From: Streptacidiphilus jiangxiensis
Lineage (GTDB): Bacteria > Actinomycetota > Actinomycetes > Streptomycetales > Streptomycetaceae
Length of the DNA stretch: 64,000 nt
Direction of reading: 5' to 3'
Assembly (NCBI RefSeq): GCF_900109465.1
Contig: NZ_FOAZ01000033.1
Span: 1-64,000, forward strand
The notes under the pieces were generated by a model that had not been told where the DNA came from, made no database searches, and worked only from the letters and a program-made list of their open reading frames with translations. Shown here one piece after another: positions 1-8,593 of the stretch. Both the position numbers and the translations under genes were made by a program. The first letter of the stretch is position 1. Every line of letters begins with the position of its first letter.

Positions 1-668
1 TCGCGGCGCGTCTGGCGCTGCGGCTGGGCTCGGGTGTGATCACCGACGCCGTCGACCTGGCCGCGGGCGAGCAGGGCCCGGTGGCGACGCAGTCGGTGTT
101 CGCCGCCTCCTTCACGGTGACCTCGCGGGTCTCGCACGGCACCCCGGTGATCACGGTCAAGCCGAACGCGACGTCGCCGGAGGCCGCCCCGGCCGCCGGC
201 GCGGTGGAGTCGGTCACCGTGGAGTTCTCGCCGCTGGCGTCGGGCACGAAGGTCACCTCGCGCACCCCGCGGGTCTCGACCGGGCGTCCGGAGCTGACCG
301 AGGCCGCGATCGTGGTCTCCGGCGGTCGTGGCGTGGGCGCGGCGGAGGGCTTCTCCGTCGTCGAGGCCCTCGCGGACTCCCTGGGTGCGGCCGTGGGCGC
401 CTCCCGCGCCGCGGTCGACGCGGGCTGGTACCCGCACTCCAACCAGGTCGGCCAGACCGGCAAGCAGGTCTCCCCGCAGCTGTACATCGCCAACGGCATC
501 TCCGGCGCGATCCAGCACCGCGCGGGCATGCAGACCTCCAAGACGATCGTCGCGGTCAACAAGGACCCCGAGGCCCCGATCTTCGAGCTCGCCGACTACG
601 GCGTCGTCGGCGACCTGTTCGCCGTCCTGCCCCAGCTCACCGACGAGATCAACGCCCGCAAGGCCTGA
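1..668 (+). CDS. etfA: Electron transfer flavoprotein subunit alpha (3' part)
   Basis: The reading frame is open from the window edge (first full codon at position 3), so the N-terminus lies outside. About 221 residues are visible. They carry the FAD-binding C-terminal domain of EtfA/FixB: a SRAAVDAGW segment, then NQVGQTGK at visible residues about 147-154, then the [16 protein letters not shown] and [11 protein letters not shown] segments typical of the family. With EtfB the protein carries electrons from acyl-CoA and related dehydrogenases to ETF-quinone oxidoreductase. etfB is presumably just upstream, outside the window. A perfect hairpin follows the stop codon, so this is probably the last gene of its operon. 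Confidence 0.95.
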   Translation, partial: AARLALRLGSGVITDAVDLAAGEQGPVATQSVFAASFTVTSRVSHGTPVITVKPNATSPEAAPAAGAVESVTVEFSPLASGTKVTSRTPRVSTGRPELTEAAIVVSGGRGVGAAEGFSVVEALADSLGAAVGASRAAVDAGWYPHSNQVGQTGKQVSPQLYIANGISGAIQHRAGMQTSKTIVAVNKDPEAPIFELADYGVVGDLFAVLPQLTDEINARKA

Positions 669-688
669 CCCCGCCACACCGAGCCACC

Positions 689-722
689 GGACCCCGCGCC
701 CCCACCCCGGGACGCGGGGTCC
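689..722 (+). terminator. Hairpin terminator after etfA
   Basis: Ten-base perfect arms (ggaccccgcg at 689-698 and its complement at 713-722) lie 20 bases after the etfA stop. There is no T-tract, which is usual for Streptomyces terminators. Confidence 0.6.
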
Positions 723-771
723 GTCGTACGATCAAGCCGGCCGTCCAGCTGCGAATCCCGGTGGGGGACAA

Positions 772-1794
772 GTGATCGTCTGGCTCAACGGCGCCTTCGG
801 CGCCGGCAAGACCACGACCGTGCGCGAGCTCCAGCAGCTGATTCCCGGCTCCCACGTCTTCGACCCCGAGCAGATCGGCTCGCTGCTGCGCGACCGCCTG
901 CTCCCGCCGGAGCCGCTCGTCGGCCTGACCGACTATCAGGACCTCGTCTCCTGGCGCCGGCTCGTCCCGGACGCGCTCACCGCGCTGCGCGCGCAGGTCG
1001 GCGAGGACGCCCCGCTGCTGGTCCCCATGGCGCTGCACCGCCAGGACTACCGCGACGAGATCTTCGGCACCCTCGCCTCCAGACGGATCGACGTGCACCA
1101 TGTGGTCCTGCACCTTGACGAAACGGTTCTGCGCGAGCGGATCGACGCCGACGCGACCGAAGCCGACGCCCGCGCCTGGCGCCTGCGCCACCTCGACGCC
1201 TACACCACCGCCCTGCCGTGGCTGCGCCGGGACGCGGCCCTCGTCGACACCGCCGAGCTGACGCCGCGCCAGGCTGCCGAGCGGGTCCTCGCGGTGGTCC
1301 GCGCGGGTACCGCGCGCGTCCCGATCGTCCAGGACCCGGTGGCCACCGGCGACACCGTCGCCGCCGCCGTCCTGCTCTTCGACGAGGCCGACCGCGTGCT
1401 GCTGGTGGACCCCGTCTACAAGCCCGGCTGGGAGTTCCCCGGCGGCGTCGTCGAGACCGGCGAGTCGCCTTCGGCGGCGGCGGTGCGGGAGGCGGCGGAG
1501 GAGCTGGGCCTCACCCTCCGTGCCGAGGACCTCCGCCTCCTGGTCACCGACTGGGAACCCCGGCGCGGCCCGCGCTCGGGCGGCCTGCGCCTCGTCTTCG
1601 ACGCCGGCGTCCTCGCCGCCACCGAACAGGCCGGGCTCACCCTGCCCACCGCGGAACTCCGTGCCTGGCGCTTCGTCGCGCCGGCGGACTTCGACACCCA
1701 TCTCGCCCCGAACAAGGCCGCCCGCCTCCGCGCGGCGCTGGCCGCGCGGGCGGCGGGGACGGTCGCCTACCTGGAGGCCGGGCGGCGCTGCTGA
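772..1794 (+). CDS. P-loop ATPase / Nudix hydrolase fusion
   Basis: The protein has 340 residues. The GTG at 772 is chosen because a G-rich Shine-Dalgarno (gtggggga) sits just upstream and the P-loop follows at once. The N-terminal half is an AAA/kinase-like nucleotide-binding domain with Walker A GAFGAGKTTT at residues 7-16. The C-terminal half is a Nudix domain whose box begins at about residue 224 and matches GX5EX7REUXEEXGU completely, including the REAAEELG core. Such fusions occur in actinomycetes. The N-terminal half resembles TmrB-type or nucleoside-kinase-like ATPases, and the Nudix half should hydrolyse a nucleoside diphosphate derivative. The substrate cannot be read from the sequence. 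The gene stands alone between two hairpins. Confidence 0.85.
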   Translation: MIVWLNGAFGAGKTTTVRELQQLIPGSHVFDPEQIGSLLRDRLLPPEPLVGLTDYQDLVSWRRLVPDALTALRAQVGEDAPLLVPMALHRQDYRDEIFGTLASRRIDVHHVVLHLDETVLRERIDADATEADARAWRLRHLDAYTTALPWLRRDAALVDTAELTPRQAAERVLAVVRAGTARVPIVQDPVATGDTVAAAVLLFDEADRVLLVDPVYKPGWEFPGGVVETGESPSAAAVREAAEELGLTLRAEDLRLLVTDWEPRRGPRSGGLRLVFDAGVLAATEQAGLTLPTAELRAWRFVAPADFDTHLAPNKAARLRAALAARAAGTVAYLEAGRRC

Positions 1795-1854
1795 CCGGCG
1801 ACCGGGGAGGCGTCGGCCGGCGGTTCACCCGTTCGGCGGATCCCCGGTCGCCGG
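1795..1854. terminator. Bidirectional hairpin between convergent genes
   Basis: Perfect 14-base arms (ccggcgaccgggga at 1795-1808, complement at 1841-1854) enclose a 32-base loop. The hairpin begins immediately after the Nudix gene stop and lies 18 bases from the 3' end of the convergent iminopeptidase gene. The next 25 bases repeat ttcacc-like units. Confidence 0.6.
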
Positions 1855-1871
1855 TTCACCGAATCACCGTT

Positions 1872-2831
1872 TCACCGGTTCTTGAACTCCTCGATGGCCG
1901 CTCGGACCGTCTCCTGCAGCGCGTCGCTTCCGGCGTGCCCGGAGTCCTCGATGATGTGGAGCCGCGCGCCGGGCCAGGCCTTCGCGAGCTCCCACGCCGT
2001 CTGCACCGGGCTGCCCATGTCGTGACGGCCGTGCACCAGCACCCCCGGGATCCCGGCCAGCTTGTGGGCGTTGCGCAGCAACTGGTCCTCCTCCAGCCAC
2101 GCGCCGTTGCCGAAGTAGTGGGCGCAGATCCGCACGAACGCGATCTGGTCGTCGACCTCGCGGTCGCTGTACATGCCCGGCGTGCCGTTGGGCTCGTTCG
2201 AGATGACCGCGTCCTCCCAGGCGAGCCACTCGCGGGCGGCCTTCTCCCGGACGGCCCGGTCCGGGTTCTCCATCAGCCGCGCGTAGGCCGCCAGCAGGTC
2301 GCCGTCCCGCTCCTGCTCGGGGACCGCGTCGCGGAACCGGTCCCAGGCCTCGGGGTAGAAGCGGCCCGCACCGCGGTAGAGCCAGTCGATCTCGGCGCGG
2401 CGGGTCGTGGTGACGGCGGGGATGACCATCTCGCTGACCCGTTCCGGGTGCTGCTGGGCGTAGGCCAGGACGAGTGTGGAGCCCCAGGAGGCACCGTTCA
2501 GCAGCCACTTCTCGATGCCGAGGTGCTCGCGCAGCCGCTCCATGTCGTCGATCAGGTGCTGGGTGGTGTTCAGGCTCATGTCCGCCGCCGGGTCGCTGGC
2601 GTGCGGAGTGCTGCGACCGCAGTTGCGCTGGTCGAACCGGATGACCCGGTAGCGCTCGGGGTCCCAGGCCCTCGTCGGCCTCCTGGTCGCGCCGGAACCC
2701 GGGCCGCCGTGGACGTTGAGCGCGGGCTTGCCCTGCGGACTGCCGTACTGCTCGTAGTAGATGCGATTGCCGTCCCCGGTGTCGAGGTACCCGCTGTCGT
2801 AGGGATGGGTCGGAGGATAGAAAGCCACCAT
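1872..2831 (-). CDS. pip: Proline iminopeptidase (alpha/beta hydrolase, S33)
   Basis: The 319-residue cytosolic enzyme should cleave N-terminal proline from peptides. It has the family hallmarks: oxyanion-hole segment HGGPGSG at residues 41-47, DQRNCGRS at 67-74, the nucleophile elbow GASWG at 113-117 (Ser115), a probable Asp271 in HGRHDMG and His299 in SGHAG. Length and motif order match the prolyl iminopeptidase family throughout. It is monocistronic and converges on the Nudix gene. Confidence 0.93.
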   Translation of the reverse strand: MVAFYPPTHPYDSGYLDTGDGNRIYYEQYGSPQGKPALNVHGGPGSGATRRPTRAWDPERYRVIRFDQRNCGRSTPHASDPAADMSLNTTQHLIDDMERLREHLGIEKWLLNGASWGSTLVLAYAQQHPERVSEMVIPAVTTTRRAEIDWLYRGAGRFYPEAWDRFRDAVPEQERDGDLLAAYARLMENPDRAVREKAAREWLAWEDAVISNEPNGTPGMYSDREVDDQIAFVRICAHYFGNGAWLEEDQLLRNAHKLAGIPGVLVHGRHDMGSPVQTAWELAKAWPGARLHIIEDSGHAGSDALQETVRAAIEEFKNR

Positions 2832-2941
2832 GACGCTCGACCCTACGGAGCGATCAGGGGTCGGGTCCCTCGATTTTCGGACATCGCGCCGCCCACCCGA
2901 CGCGCGGAACCGGCCGTCCGCGCCGTGTCAGGATGGACCGC

Positions 2942-3775
2942 GTGCCGTTCACCTTCAGCCACCCCGCCGCCGTGCTGCCGCTGCTGCGTGAAGGGCGCGG
3001 GCGCGGCCCGCTGATCGCGACCGGTCTGGTCGCCGGGTCACTCGCGCCGGATCTGCCGTTCTTTCTCGACAGCCCGCTGCCCGGCAGCTACGGCCTGGGC
3101 CGGTCCACGCACCGGGCCTGGGCCGTCCCGACCCTCGACGTCGCCCTCGCCGCCGGGCTCGCCGGCGCCTGGTACGGGCTGCTGCGCGAACCCGTCGTCG
3201 CCCTGTTGCCGCAGCCGCTGGCCGGACGGGTCGACGCGCTGACCGGCCCGGCGCGCAAGCCCGCCGACCTGCGGCCCGCCGACGCCGCATGGTTCGCGGC
3301 CTCCGCCGCGATCGGGGCCTTCACCCATGTGGCGTGGGACGCGTTCACGCACCACGGCCGTTGGGGTGAGCGCCACTGGCCCGCTCTCGGACACCGGATC
3401 GCCGGCCGGATGCCCGTCTACCAGGCGCTGCAGTGGACCACTTCGGCGGCCGGTCTGGCGGCCCTCGCCGTCGCGGCCCGACGACCGCTCGCGGAGACCC
3501 CGGCGGCCGGCGCGCCGGTCGACGACGCAGCGGTGGCCGGCCGGGTCGTCGTTGCCGCCTCGACCCTGCTCGGCGCCGGCCATCGGCTGTGGCGCGACCG
3601 GTCCCGCCACGCCGGGAGGCGGATGAGCGGGAACGATCTCGTCGGCGCCGTCAGCTTCGGCGGTGGAGCGGGCGCCGCGCTGGGCGCGGCCGGGTGGGCT
3701 CTGTCCGCGCTGCGGCGGGGACACGCCAGTAATATGACCGATCGTGAGCGAGAACCAGCGCCGCGGCGCAGATGA
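2942..3775 (+). CDS. DUF4184 family membrane protein
   Basis: The 277-residue protein opens with the PFTFSHPAAVLPL segment that marks DUF4184. The GTG at 2942 is preferred to the ATG at 2933 because agga at 2930-2933 lies eight bases upstream and homologues begin at this Pro-Phe-Thr. Several hydrophobic stretches (around GLVAGSLAPDLPFF, LDVALAAGLAGAWYGLL, AAIGAFTHVAWDAFTHH) suggest an integral membrane protein. The His/Asp-rich AFTHVAWDAFTHHG segment is characteristic of the family and could bind metal. The function is unknown. Its 3' end overlaps the next gene by 32 bases, so the two are probably co-translated. Confidence 0.8.
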   Translation: MPFTFSHPAAVLPLLREGRGRGPLIATGLVAGSLAPDLPFFLDSPLPGSYGLGRSTHRAWAVPTLDVALAAGLAGAWYGLLREPVVALLPQPLAGRVDALTGPARKPADLRPADAAWFAASAAIGAFTHVAWDAFTHHGRWGERHWPALGHRIAGRMPVYQALQWTTSAAGLAALAVAARRPLAETPAAGAPVDDAAVAGRVVVAASTLLGAGHRLWRDRSRHAGRRMSGNDLVGAVSFGGGAGAALGAAGWALSALRRGHASNMTDREREPAPRRR

Positions 3776-5006
3776 GATCGAAATCCTGCCGGATGCGCCG
3801 CTGGACGCGCTCGACGACGAGCTCGGTGGCGTCTGGGACGTCGTCGTCGTGGGCGCGGGCCCGGCCGGTGCTTCGGCCGCCTACGCGGCGGCCGACGCCG
3901 GGGCGACGCGCGTGCTGATCCTCGACAAGGCGGCCCCGCCCCGCTACAAGACCTGCGGCGGAGGCATCATCGGCCCCTCCCGGGACACGCTCCCGCCCGG
4001 TTTCGCGCTCCCGCTGAAGGACCGCGTCCACGCGATCACCTTCACCCTCGGCGGGCGGTACGAGCGCACCCGGCGCTCCAAGCGGATGCTGTTCGGCCTG
4101 GTCAACCGCGACGAGTTCGACCACGGCCTGGTCCAGGCCGCGGAGAAGGCGGGCGCCTCCCTGGTCACCGGCGTCACCGTCACCGGCGTCTCCCAGCCCG
4201 ACGAGGCCGACGGCGGCCTCGCGCTGGTCGCGCTGCAGGACGGACGCGTCGTCAAGGCCCGCGCCGTGGTCGGCGCGGACGGGAGCGCGGGGCGGGTCGG
4301 CGCGCACGTCGGGGTGGTCTTCGACCAGGTGGACCTCGGCCTGGAGGCGGAGATCCCGGTCCCGCCCGCCGTCGCCGAGACCTGGCGCGGCCGGGTGCTG
4401 CTGGACTGGGGCCCGCTGCCGGGTTCGTACGGGTGGGTCTTCCCCAAGGGCGACAGTCTGACCGTGGGCGTGATCGCGGCCCGCGGCAAGGGCGCGGAGA
4501 CGCGCGCGTATCTGAAGGACTTCATCGAGCGCCTGGGCCTGGCGGGCTTCGAGCCGAGCGTCGAGTCCGGGCACCTCACGCGCTGCCGCGCGGAGGAGTC
4601 GCCCCTGTCGCGTGGCCGCGTGCTGGTCGCGGGCGACGCGGCGGGTCTGCTGGAGCCGTGGACCCGCGAGGGGATCTCGTACGCGTTGCGGTCGGGCCGG
4701 CTGGCGGGCCGGTGGGCCGCGCGGATGGCCTCGGCGGCCGGCGCGGCGGGGGTCCGCCGGGAGGCACTCGGGTACACGTTCGACATCCGCGCGGGCCTGG
4801 GCGAGGAGATGGTCGTCGGCCGGAGGATGCTTTCCGCGTTCGAACGCCGCCCCGCCGCGTTCCATGCCGCCGTCCTCACCTTCCGCCCGGCGTGGCGGGC
4901 TTTCGCCCGCGTCACCCAGGGCCACACGACGTTCGCCCGGCTCACCCACGAGTACGGACTGACCCGCGAGACGATTGCGTTCCTGACCCGCGGCGGCAGC
5001 CGGTAG
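3744..5006 (+). CDS. Geranylgeranyl-reductase-family FAD oxidoreductase
   Basis: The 420-residue flavoprotein has a Rossmann dinucleotide motif VGAGPAG at residues 36-42, a TCGGG segment after the first strand pair, and a second FAD motif GDAAGLLEPWTREGI near residue 295. These are typical of the geranylgeranyl reductase/ChlP-like group, which reduces isoprenoid double bonds of lipids or quinone tails. An N-terminal acidic extension of about 30 residues precedes the FAD domain. The GTG start overlaps the DUF4184 gene. A role in membrane lipid or menaquinone saturation is inference. No isoprenoid genes are nearby. Confidence 0.85.
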   Translation: MSENQRRGADEIEILPDAPLDALDDELGGVWDVVVVGAGPAGASAAYAAADAGATRVLILDKAAPPRYKTCGGGIIGPSRDTLPPGFALPLKDRVHAITFTLGGRYERTRRSKRMLFGLVNRDEFDHGLVQAAEKAGASLVTGVTVTGVSQPDEADGGLALVALQDGRVVKARAVVGADGSAGRVGAHVGVVFDQVDLGLEAEIPVPPAVAETWRGRVLLDWGPLPGSYGWVFPKGDSLTVGVIAARGKGAETRAYLKDFIERLGLAGFEPSVESGHLTRCRAEESPLSRGRVLVAGDAAGLLEPWTREGISYALRSGRLAGRWAARMASAAGAAGVRREALGYTFDIRAGLGEEMVVGRRMLSAFERRPAAFHAAVLTFRPAWRAFARVTQGHTTFARLTHEYGLTRETIAFLTRGGSR

Positions 5007-5027
5007 CCGCCTGAGGCGGCGCAGCCG

Positions 5028-5188
5028 CCAGGGGCGCGGGGCTCTGCCGATATGCGGCTCCTCCCCCAGCCTTCGGCCGGGAGGTGCCCCCTGCGTGGGC
5101 GCGACAAGCCACCGACGTGCGGATGGTCCTCGACGCGCAGGGCCATCCGCACAGGGTGGTTGCTCGCGCAGTTCCTCGCGTCCCTGGT
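5028..5188. repeat. Dispersed intergenic palindromic element, copy A
   Basis: The left arm (ccaggggcgcggggctctgc, 5028-5047) and right arm (cgcagttcctcgcgtccctgg-like, 5168-5188) are imperfect inverted repeats flanking about 120 bases with an internal ccttcggccgggagg stem-loop. The same arrangement recurs at 16712-16868 and, shorter, at 28271-28378. The element fills the gap between two convergent genes and may serve as a terminator. Confidence 0.75.
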
Positions 5189-5209
5189 GTGCTGCGACGT
5201 CCCGTCCGC

Positions 5210-5983
5210 CTATGCGGCAGGCTGCATCGGGCCGAGCCAGGTGCCGCCGGAGGCGTCGAGGGTCTGGCCGGTGATCCAGCGGGACTGGGGGCCCGCGAGG
5301 AAGGCGACGATGTCGGCGACGTCCTCGACCTCGCCGATGCGGCCGAGGCAGGCGACGGACTCGACGCCCGCGGCCAGCTCCGGGACGGCGAGGAAGTGCG
5401 CGGTCATGTCCGTGCGGACGACCCCGGGGGCGACCGTGTTGACGGTGATGCCGCGCGGGCCGAGGTCGATCGCGAGGCTGGGGGCGAGGGACTCGAGCGC
5501 GGCCTTGGACGCCGTGTAACCGATCTGGAGCGGGACCGCCATCCGGCTCGCCACCGAGCCGATGTTGATGATCCGTCCGCCGTCCCGCAGCAGCGGGATC
5601 GCGCGCTGGACGACCAGCAGCGGGGTGGTGACGTTCACCGCGAGCAGGCGGTTGATCTCGACCTCGGTGACCTCGGCGATGCCCCGCGCCGAACCGATCC
5701 CGGCGTTGTTGACCAGGATGTCGAGCTCCACGTCCTCGCCCAGCTGCGCGAAGAGGGAGTCGACCGCGCCCTCGGTCCCGAAGGACGCCTGCACCGCGAA
5801 GGCCTCGCCCCCGGCGGCCTCGATCCGGGCGACGGTCTCCTTCGCCGCAGCCGCGTCGGAGCCGTAGTGGACGACGACCCGGGCGCCGTCCGCCGCCAGG
5901 CGCAGCGCGATGCCGCGGCCGATGCCGCGCGAGCCGCCGGTGACCAGGGCCGTCTTGTTCTGCAGGTTCCGCAGGGTGCTCAT
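5210..5983 (-). CDS. SDR family NAD(P)-dependent oxidoreductase
   Basis: This is a 257-residue classical short-chain dehydrogenase/reductase. The ATG at 5983 is chosen for the ggaggag ribosome-binding site a few bases upstream. The frame stays open further upstream but that part looks non-coding. Motifs: TGGSRGIGRG near the N-terminus for the cofactor, NNAGIG, and the catalytic YTASK with Tyr156 and Lys160. The PGVVRTDMT segment and the C-terminal QTLDASGGTW are typical of FabG-like 3-oxoacyl reductases. The substrate is not deducible. It is monocistronic and divergent from the histidine kinase gene. Confidence 0.9.
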   Translation of the reverse strand: MSTLRNLQNKTALVTGGSRGIGRGIALRLAADGARVVVHYGSDAAAAKETVARIEAAGGEAFAVQASFGTEGAVDSLFAQLGEDVELDILVNNAGIGSARGIAEVTEVEINRLLAVNVTTPLLVVQRAIPLLRDGGRIINIGSVASRMAVPLQIGYTASKAALESLAPSLAIDLGPRGITVNTVAPGVVRTDMTAHFLAVPELAAGVESVACLGRIGEVEDVADIVAFLAGPQSRWITGQTLDASGGTWLGPMQPAA

Positions 5984-6153
5984 CTCGGTCTCCTCCGTTC
6001 CGCCGGCCGCTTGCCGTCCGGCGATGACCTTCACGTTCGTGGAGGAGGCTGACCGCGCACTGACCGGCCGCTGACCGCTACTCCCGGGGGAGTACCCGGC
6101 CGCACCGCGTCGAGGGGACGCCCCGGGACGATCACCGGGCATACGGTTCCCTC

Positions 6154-7341
6154 ATGAGATTCCGTCGGAGCCGCCAGCGGCCGCTCCTCGTGCTGCCGAT
6201 CGTGGTCGGGTTCGTCCAGGTCGTGGGGACGCACGCGGTCGCGCGGCACCACACGGGCGGCAGCACGCGGCCGCTCGACGCGCTCGCGACGGTGCTGCTG
6301 CTGGCCGGGCCGGCGATGCTGCTGTTCCGGCGGCGGTGGCCGGTGCCGGTGTGCGCGGGGACGGCGGCGGTCGCGGGGGCGTACCTGCTGCTGCGCTACC
6401 CGTACGGGCCGATCGTGCTCAGTGTGGTGATCGCCTACGTGTCGGCGGTCCTCGCCGACCGGCGGCGCGCGGCGTGGATCAGCCTGGGGGCGCTCTACGT
6501 CGCGCATGTTGTGGCGAACTCGTTCACCCACGCGCTGAGCTGGCCGTTCGAGCTGGGGTTGCTGGCCTGGCTGCTGGTGGTCGTGGTCTTCGCCGAGCTG
6601 ATGCGGACCCGGATCGAGCGGCGGCAGCAGTGGCGCCAGGCCCGGGCGGAGCGGGAGGCGCGGATCGCGGACGAGCAGCGGCTCGCCATCGCCCGGGAGC
6701 TGCACGACGTGCTCGCCCACAGCATCTCGCTGATCAACGTGCAGGCCGGGGTGGCCCTGGAGCTGATCGACGATGATCCGGAACAGGCGCGGACCGCGCT
6801 GCGGACCATCAAGGAGACGAGCAAGGAAGCCCTGGGGGAGGTGCGCCAGGTCCTCGGTTCGCTGCGCACGCCCACCGCGACGACGGGCGCTGCTGCGACC
6901 GTGACGCCCGCCGCGCCGCGCAGCCCCGCGCCGGACCTGGAGCGGTTGGACGAGCTCGTGCGGCAGGCCGCCGCCGCAGGGCTGACGGTCACCGTCCACC
7001 GCGAGGGGACCAAGCGAGTGCTGCCGTCCGGCGTCGGCCTGGCCGCATTCCGGATCGTGCAGGAGGGCCTGACCAACGTGCTGCGGCACTCCTCGGCCCG
7101 GGTGGCCGAGGTGACGCTCGACCACCGCCGGGCCGACCGGCTGCTGCTGACGCTGGAGGACCCGGGGCCGGCCTCGACGGCGGGCGGTGCCCGCGCGGGC
7201 GGGAGCGGCAGCGGGTTGGTGGGCATGCGCGAGCGCGCGAGCGCGCTCGGCGGCTCGCTCGAGGCCGCGCCGACGGCCTCGGGCGGGTTCCGGGTGCACG
7301 CCGAACTACCCTTGCCGGTACGGGCCGAAGACGAAGGCTGA
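6154..7341 (+). CDS. NarL-family sensor histidine kinase
   Basis: The 395-residue kinase has an N-terminal region of about 140 residues with four or five membrane segments and no sizeable extracellular domain. A coiled linker (RIERRQQWRQARAEREA) and the HisKA_3 dimerisation box RELHDVLAHSISLINVQ follow, with phosphoacceptor His184. The C-terminal HATPase domain includes GSGSGLVGMRERA. The response regulator gene starts 11 bases after its stop, so they form an operon. The architecture matches the many Streptomyces NarL-type kinases whose signal is sensed in or at the membrane. Confidence 0.92.
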   Translation: MRFRRSRQRPLLVLPIVVGFVQVVGTHAVARHHTGGSTRPLDALATVLLLAGPAMLLFRRRWPVPVCAGTAAVAGAYLLLRYPYGPIVLSVVIAYVSAVLADRRRAAWISLGALYVAHVVANSFTHALSWPFELGLLAWLLVVVVFAELMRTRIERRQQWRQARAEREARIADEQRLAIARELHDVLAHSISLINVQAGVALELIDDDPEQARTALRTIKETSKEALGEVRQVLGSLRTPTATTGAAATVTPAAPRSPAPDLERLDELVRQAAAAGLTVTVHREGTKRVLPSGVGLAAFRIVQEGLTNVLRHSSARVAEVTLDHRRADRLLLTLEDPGPASTAGGARAGGSGSGLVGMRERASALGGSLEAAPTASGGFRVHAELPLPVRAEDEG

Positions 7342-7352
7342 GAGGGACGAGG

Positions 7353-8018
7353 ATGATCCGGGTACTGCTCGCCGACGACCAGCAGCTGGTGCGCGCCGGC
7401 TTCCGGGCGCTGCTGGACGCCCAGTCGGACATCACCGTCGTGGCCGAGGCCGACGACGGTGTCCAGGCCGTGGCCCGCGCCCGCGAGCTGGCGCCGGACG
7501 TGGTGCTGATGGACATCCGCATGCCCGAGCTGGACGGTCTTGCCGCCACCCGGCAGATCTGCTCGGACCCGGCGCTGGCGGAGGTGAAGGTCGTCGTGCT
7601 GACCACCTTCGAGCTCGACGAGTACGTCTTCGAGGCGCTGCGCTCGGGCGCGGCCGGGTTCCTGGTCAAGGACACCGAACCGGCGGAGCTGGTCCGCGCG
7701 GTGCGGGCGGCGCACGCGGGGGACGGGCTGCTGTCGCCGGGCGTGACCCGGCGCCTGATCGCGGAGTTCGCCGCGCGGTCGAAGGAGCCGGAGCAGCCGG
7801 CCGCGCTGTCCCGGCTGACGGACCGGGAGCGCGAGGTGCTGGCGTTGGTCGGCCTGGGGCTGACCAACGAGGAGATCGCCGGCCGGCTGGTGGTCAGCCC
7901 GCTGACGGCGAAGACGCACGTGAGCCGCACGATGGTGAAGCTCGGCGCCCGCGATCGGGCGCAGTTGGTGGTGCTCGCCTACGAGTCGGGGTTGGTCCGG
8001 CCGGGCTGGCTGGGCTGA
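7353..8018 (+). CDS. NarL-family response regulator
   Basis: The 221-residue regulator has a receiver domain (residues 1-120; acidic pair at 8-9, phosphoacceptor Asp54 in VLMDIRMPE, Lys in LVKD) and a C-terminal LuxR-type helix-turn-helix (LTDREREVLALVGLGLTNEEIA). It is the partner of the preceding kinase. An agaggg-type ribosome-binding site precedes the ATG. Its last 40 bases overlap the 3' end of the convergent GbsR-type gene. A target is not evident, though the neighbouring ABC exporter is a candidate. Confidence 0.93.
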   Translation: MIRVLLADDQQLVRAGFRALLDAQSDITVVAEADDGVQAVARARELAPDVVLMDIRMPELDGLAATRQICSDPALAEVKVVVLTTFELDEYVFEALRSGAAGFLVKDTEPAELVRAVRAAHAGDGLLSPGVTRRLIAEFAARSKEPEQPAALSRLTDREREVLALVGLGLTNEEIAGRLVVSPLTAKTHVSRTMVKLGARDRAQLVVLAYESGLVRPGWLG

Positions 8019-8515
8019 ACGGCGCCGAGCTGAGCCGCGCCGTCGTCGAGGGCGGCCTCCCGCTCGCGGTGGTAGCGCTCCAGCAGGGCGGGCAGCTCGC
8101 GGCGCAGGAAGGTGAAGAAGTGCAGCGACTCGCCGAGCCGGGCGGACGCGGCGGAGCCCTCGCCGAGCAGGTGGACGCCCTCGGCCAGTGCGTTCTGCCA
8201 ACGGCCCAGCACGAAGTCGCGGTTGAGCATCGCCTCGCGCCAGACCTGGTCGAAGACCCGGTACCGGTCGCGCCGCGAGCCGGGCTCCCGCTCGCGCCCG
8301 ACCAGCTGGAACTGGGTCAGGTAGCGCACCGCGCCGGAGACCGCCGCCGGGCTGATCTGCAGCGTGTCGGCGAGCTCGGCGGCGGTCAGGCGGCCGCTCT
8401 CCGAGGTCATCAGGGCGACGAAGACGCGGGCGGGCATGCGCGGGAAGCCGCTGTCGGTCAGCACGCCCGTGAACCGTTCGATGTACGCGTGCAGTTCGTC
8501 CGGGTCCGCCGTCAT
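7979..8515 (-). CDS. GbsR/MarR-family transcriptional regulator
   Basis: The 178-residue regulator has a winged helix at about residues 25-95 (LTAAELADTLQISPAAVSGAVRYLTQ is the helix-turn-helix core) and a helical C-terminus (FFTFLRRELPALLERYHRERE) for dimerisation. It is divergent from the ABC exporter genes across 78 bases and most likely represses them. That gap contains an AT-rich stretch at 8544-8574, unusual in this genome, including the small palindrome attcacgaat. Its 3' end overlaps the response regulator gene by 40 bases. Confidence 0.85.
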   Translation of the reverse strand: MTADPDELHAYIERFTGVLTDSGFPRMPARVFVALMTSESGRLTAAELADTLQISPAAVSGAVRYLTQFQLVGREREPGSRRDRYRVFDQVWREAMLNRDFVLGRWQNALAEGVHLLGEGSAASARLGESLHFFTFLRRELPALLERYHREREAALDDGAAQLGAVQPSQPGRTNPDS

Positions 8516-8543
8516 GCGATCACCCTATCGTCGCGGCTCGTCA

Positions 8544-8593
8544 GAACATTCTTAATATTCACGAATTCCTGAAACCAGTGTAGCGTCGGAGGC
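8544..8593 (+). promoter_or_regulatory. AT-rich divergent regulatory region
   Basis: The gap between the GbsR-type gene and the ABC ATPase gene holds a conspicuous AT-rich patch with palindrome attcacgaat and a tagcgt -10-like hexamer at 8581-8586. It is a plausible operator for the divergently encoded regulator. Confidence 0.4.

Noticed and set aside
649-1701. Long open frame on the minus strand across the Nudix gene
   Set aside because: It is a low-complexity Arg/Gly/Ala-rich translation typical of the antisense of GC-rich coding DNA, and the plus-strand frame has clear P-loop and Nudix motifs.
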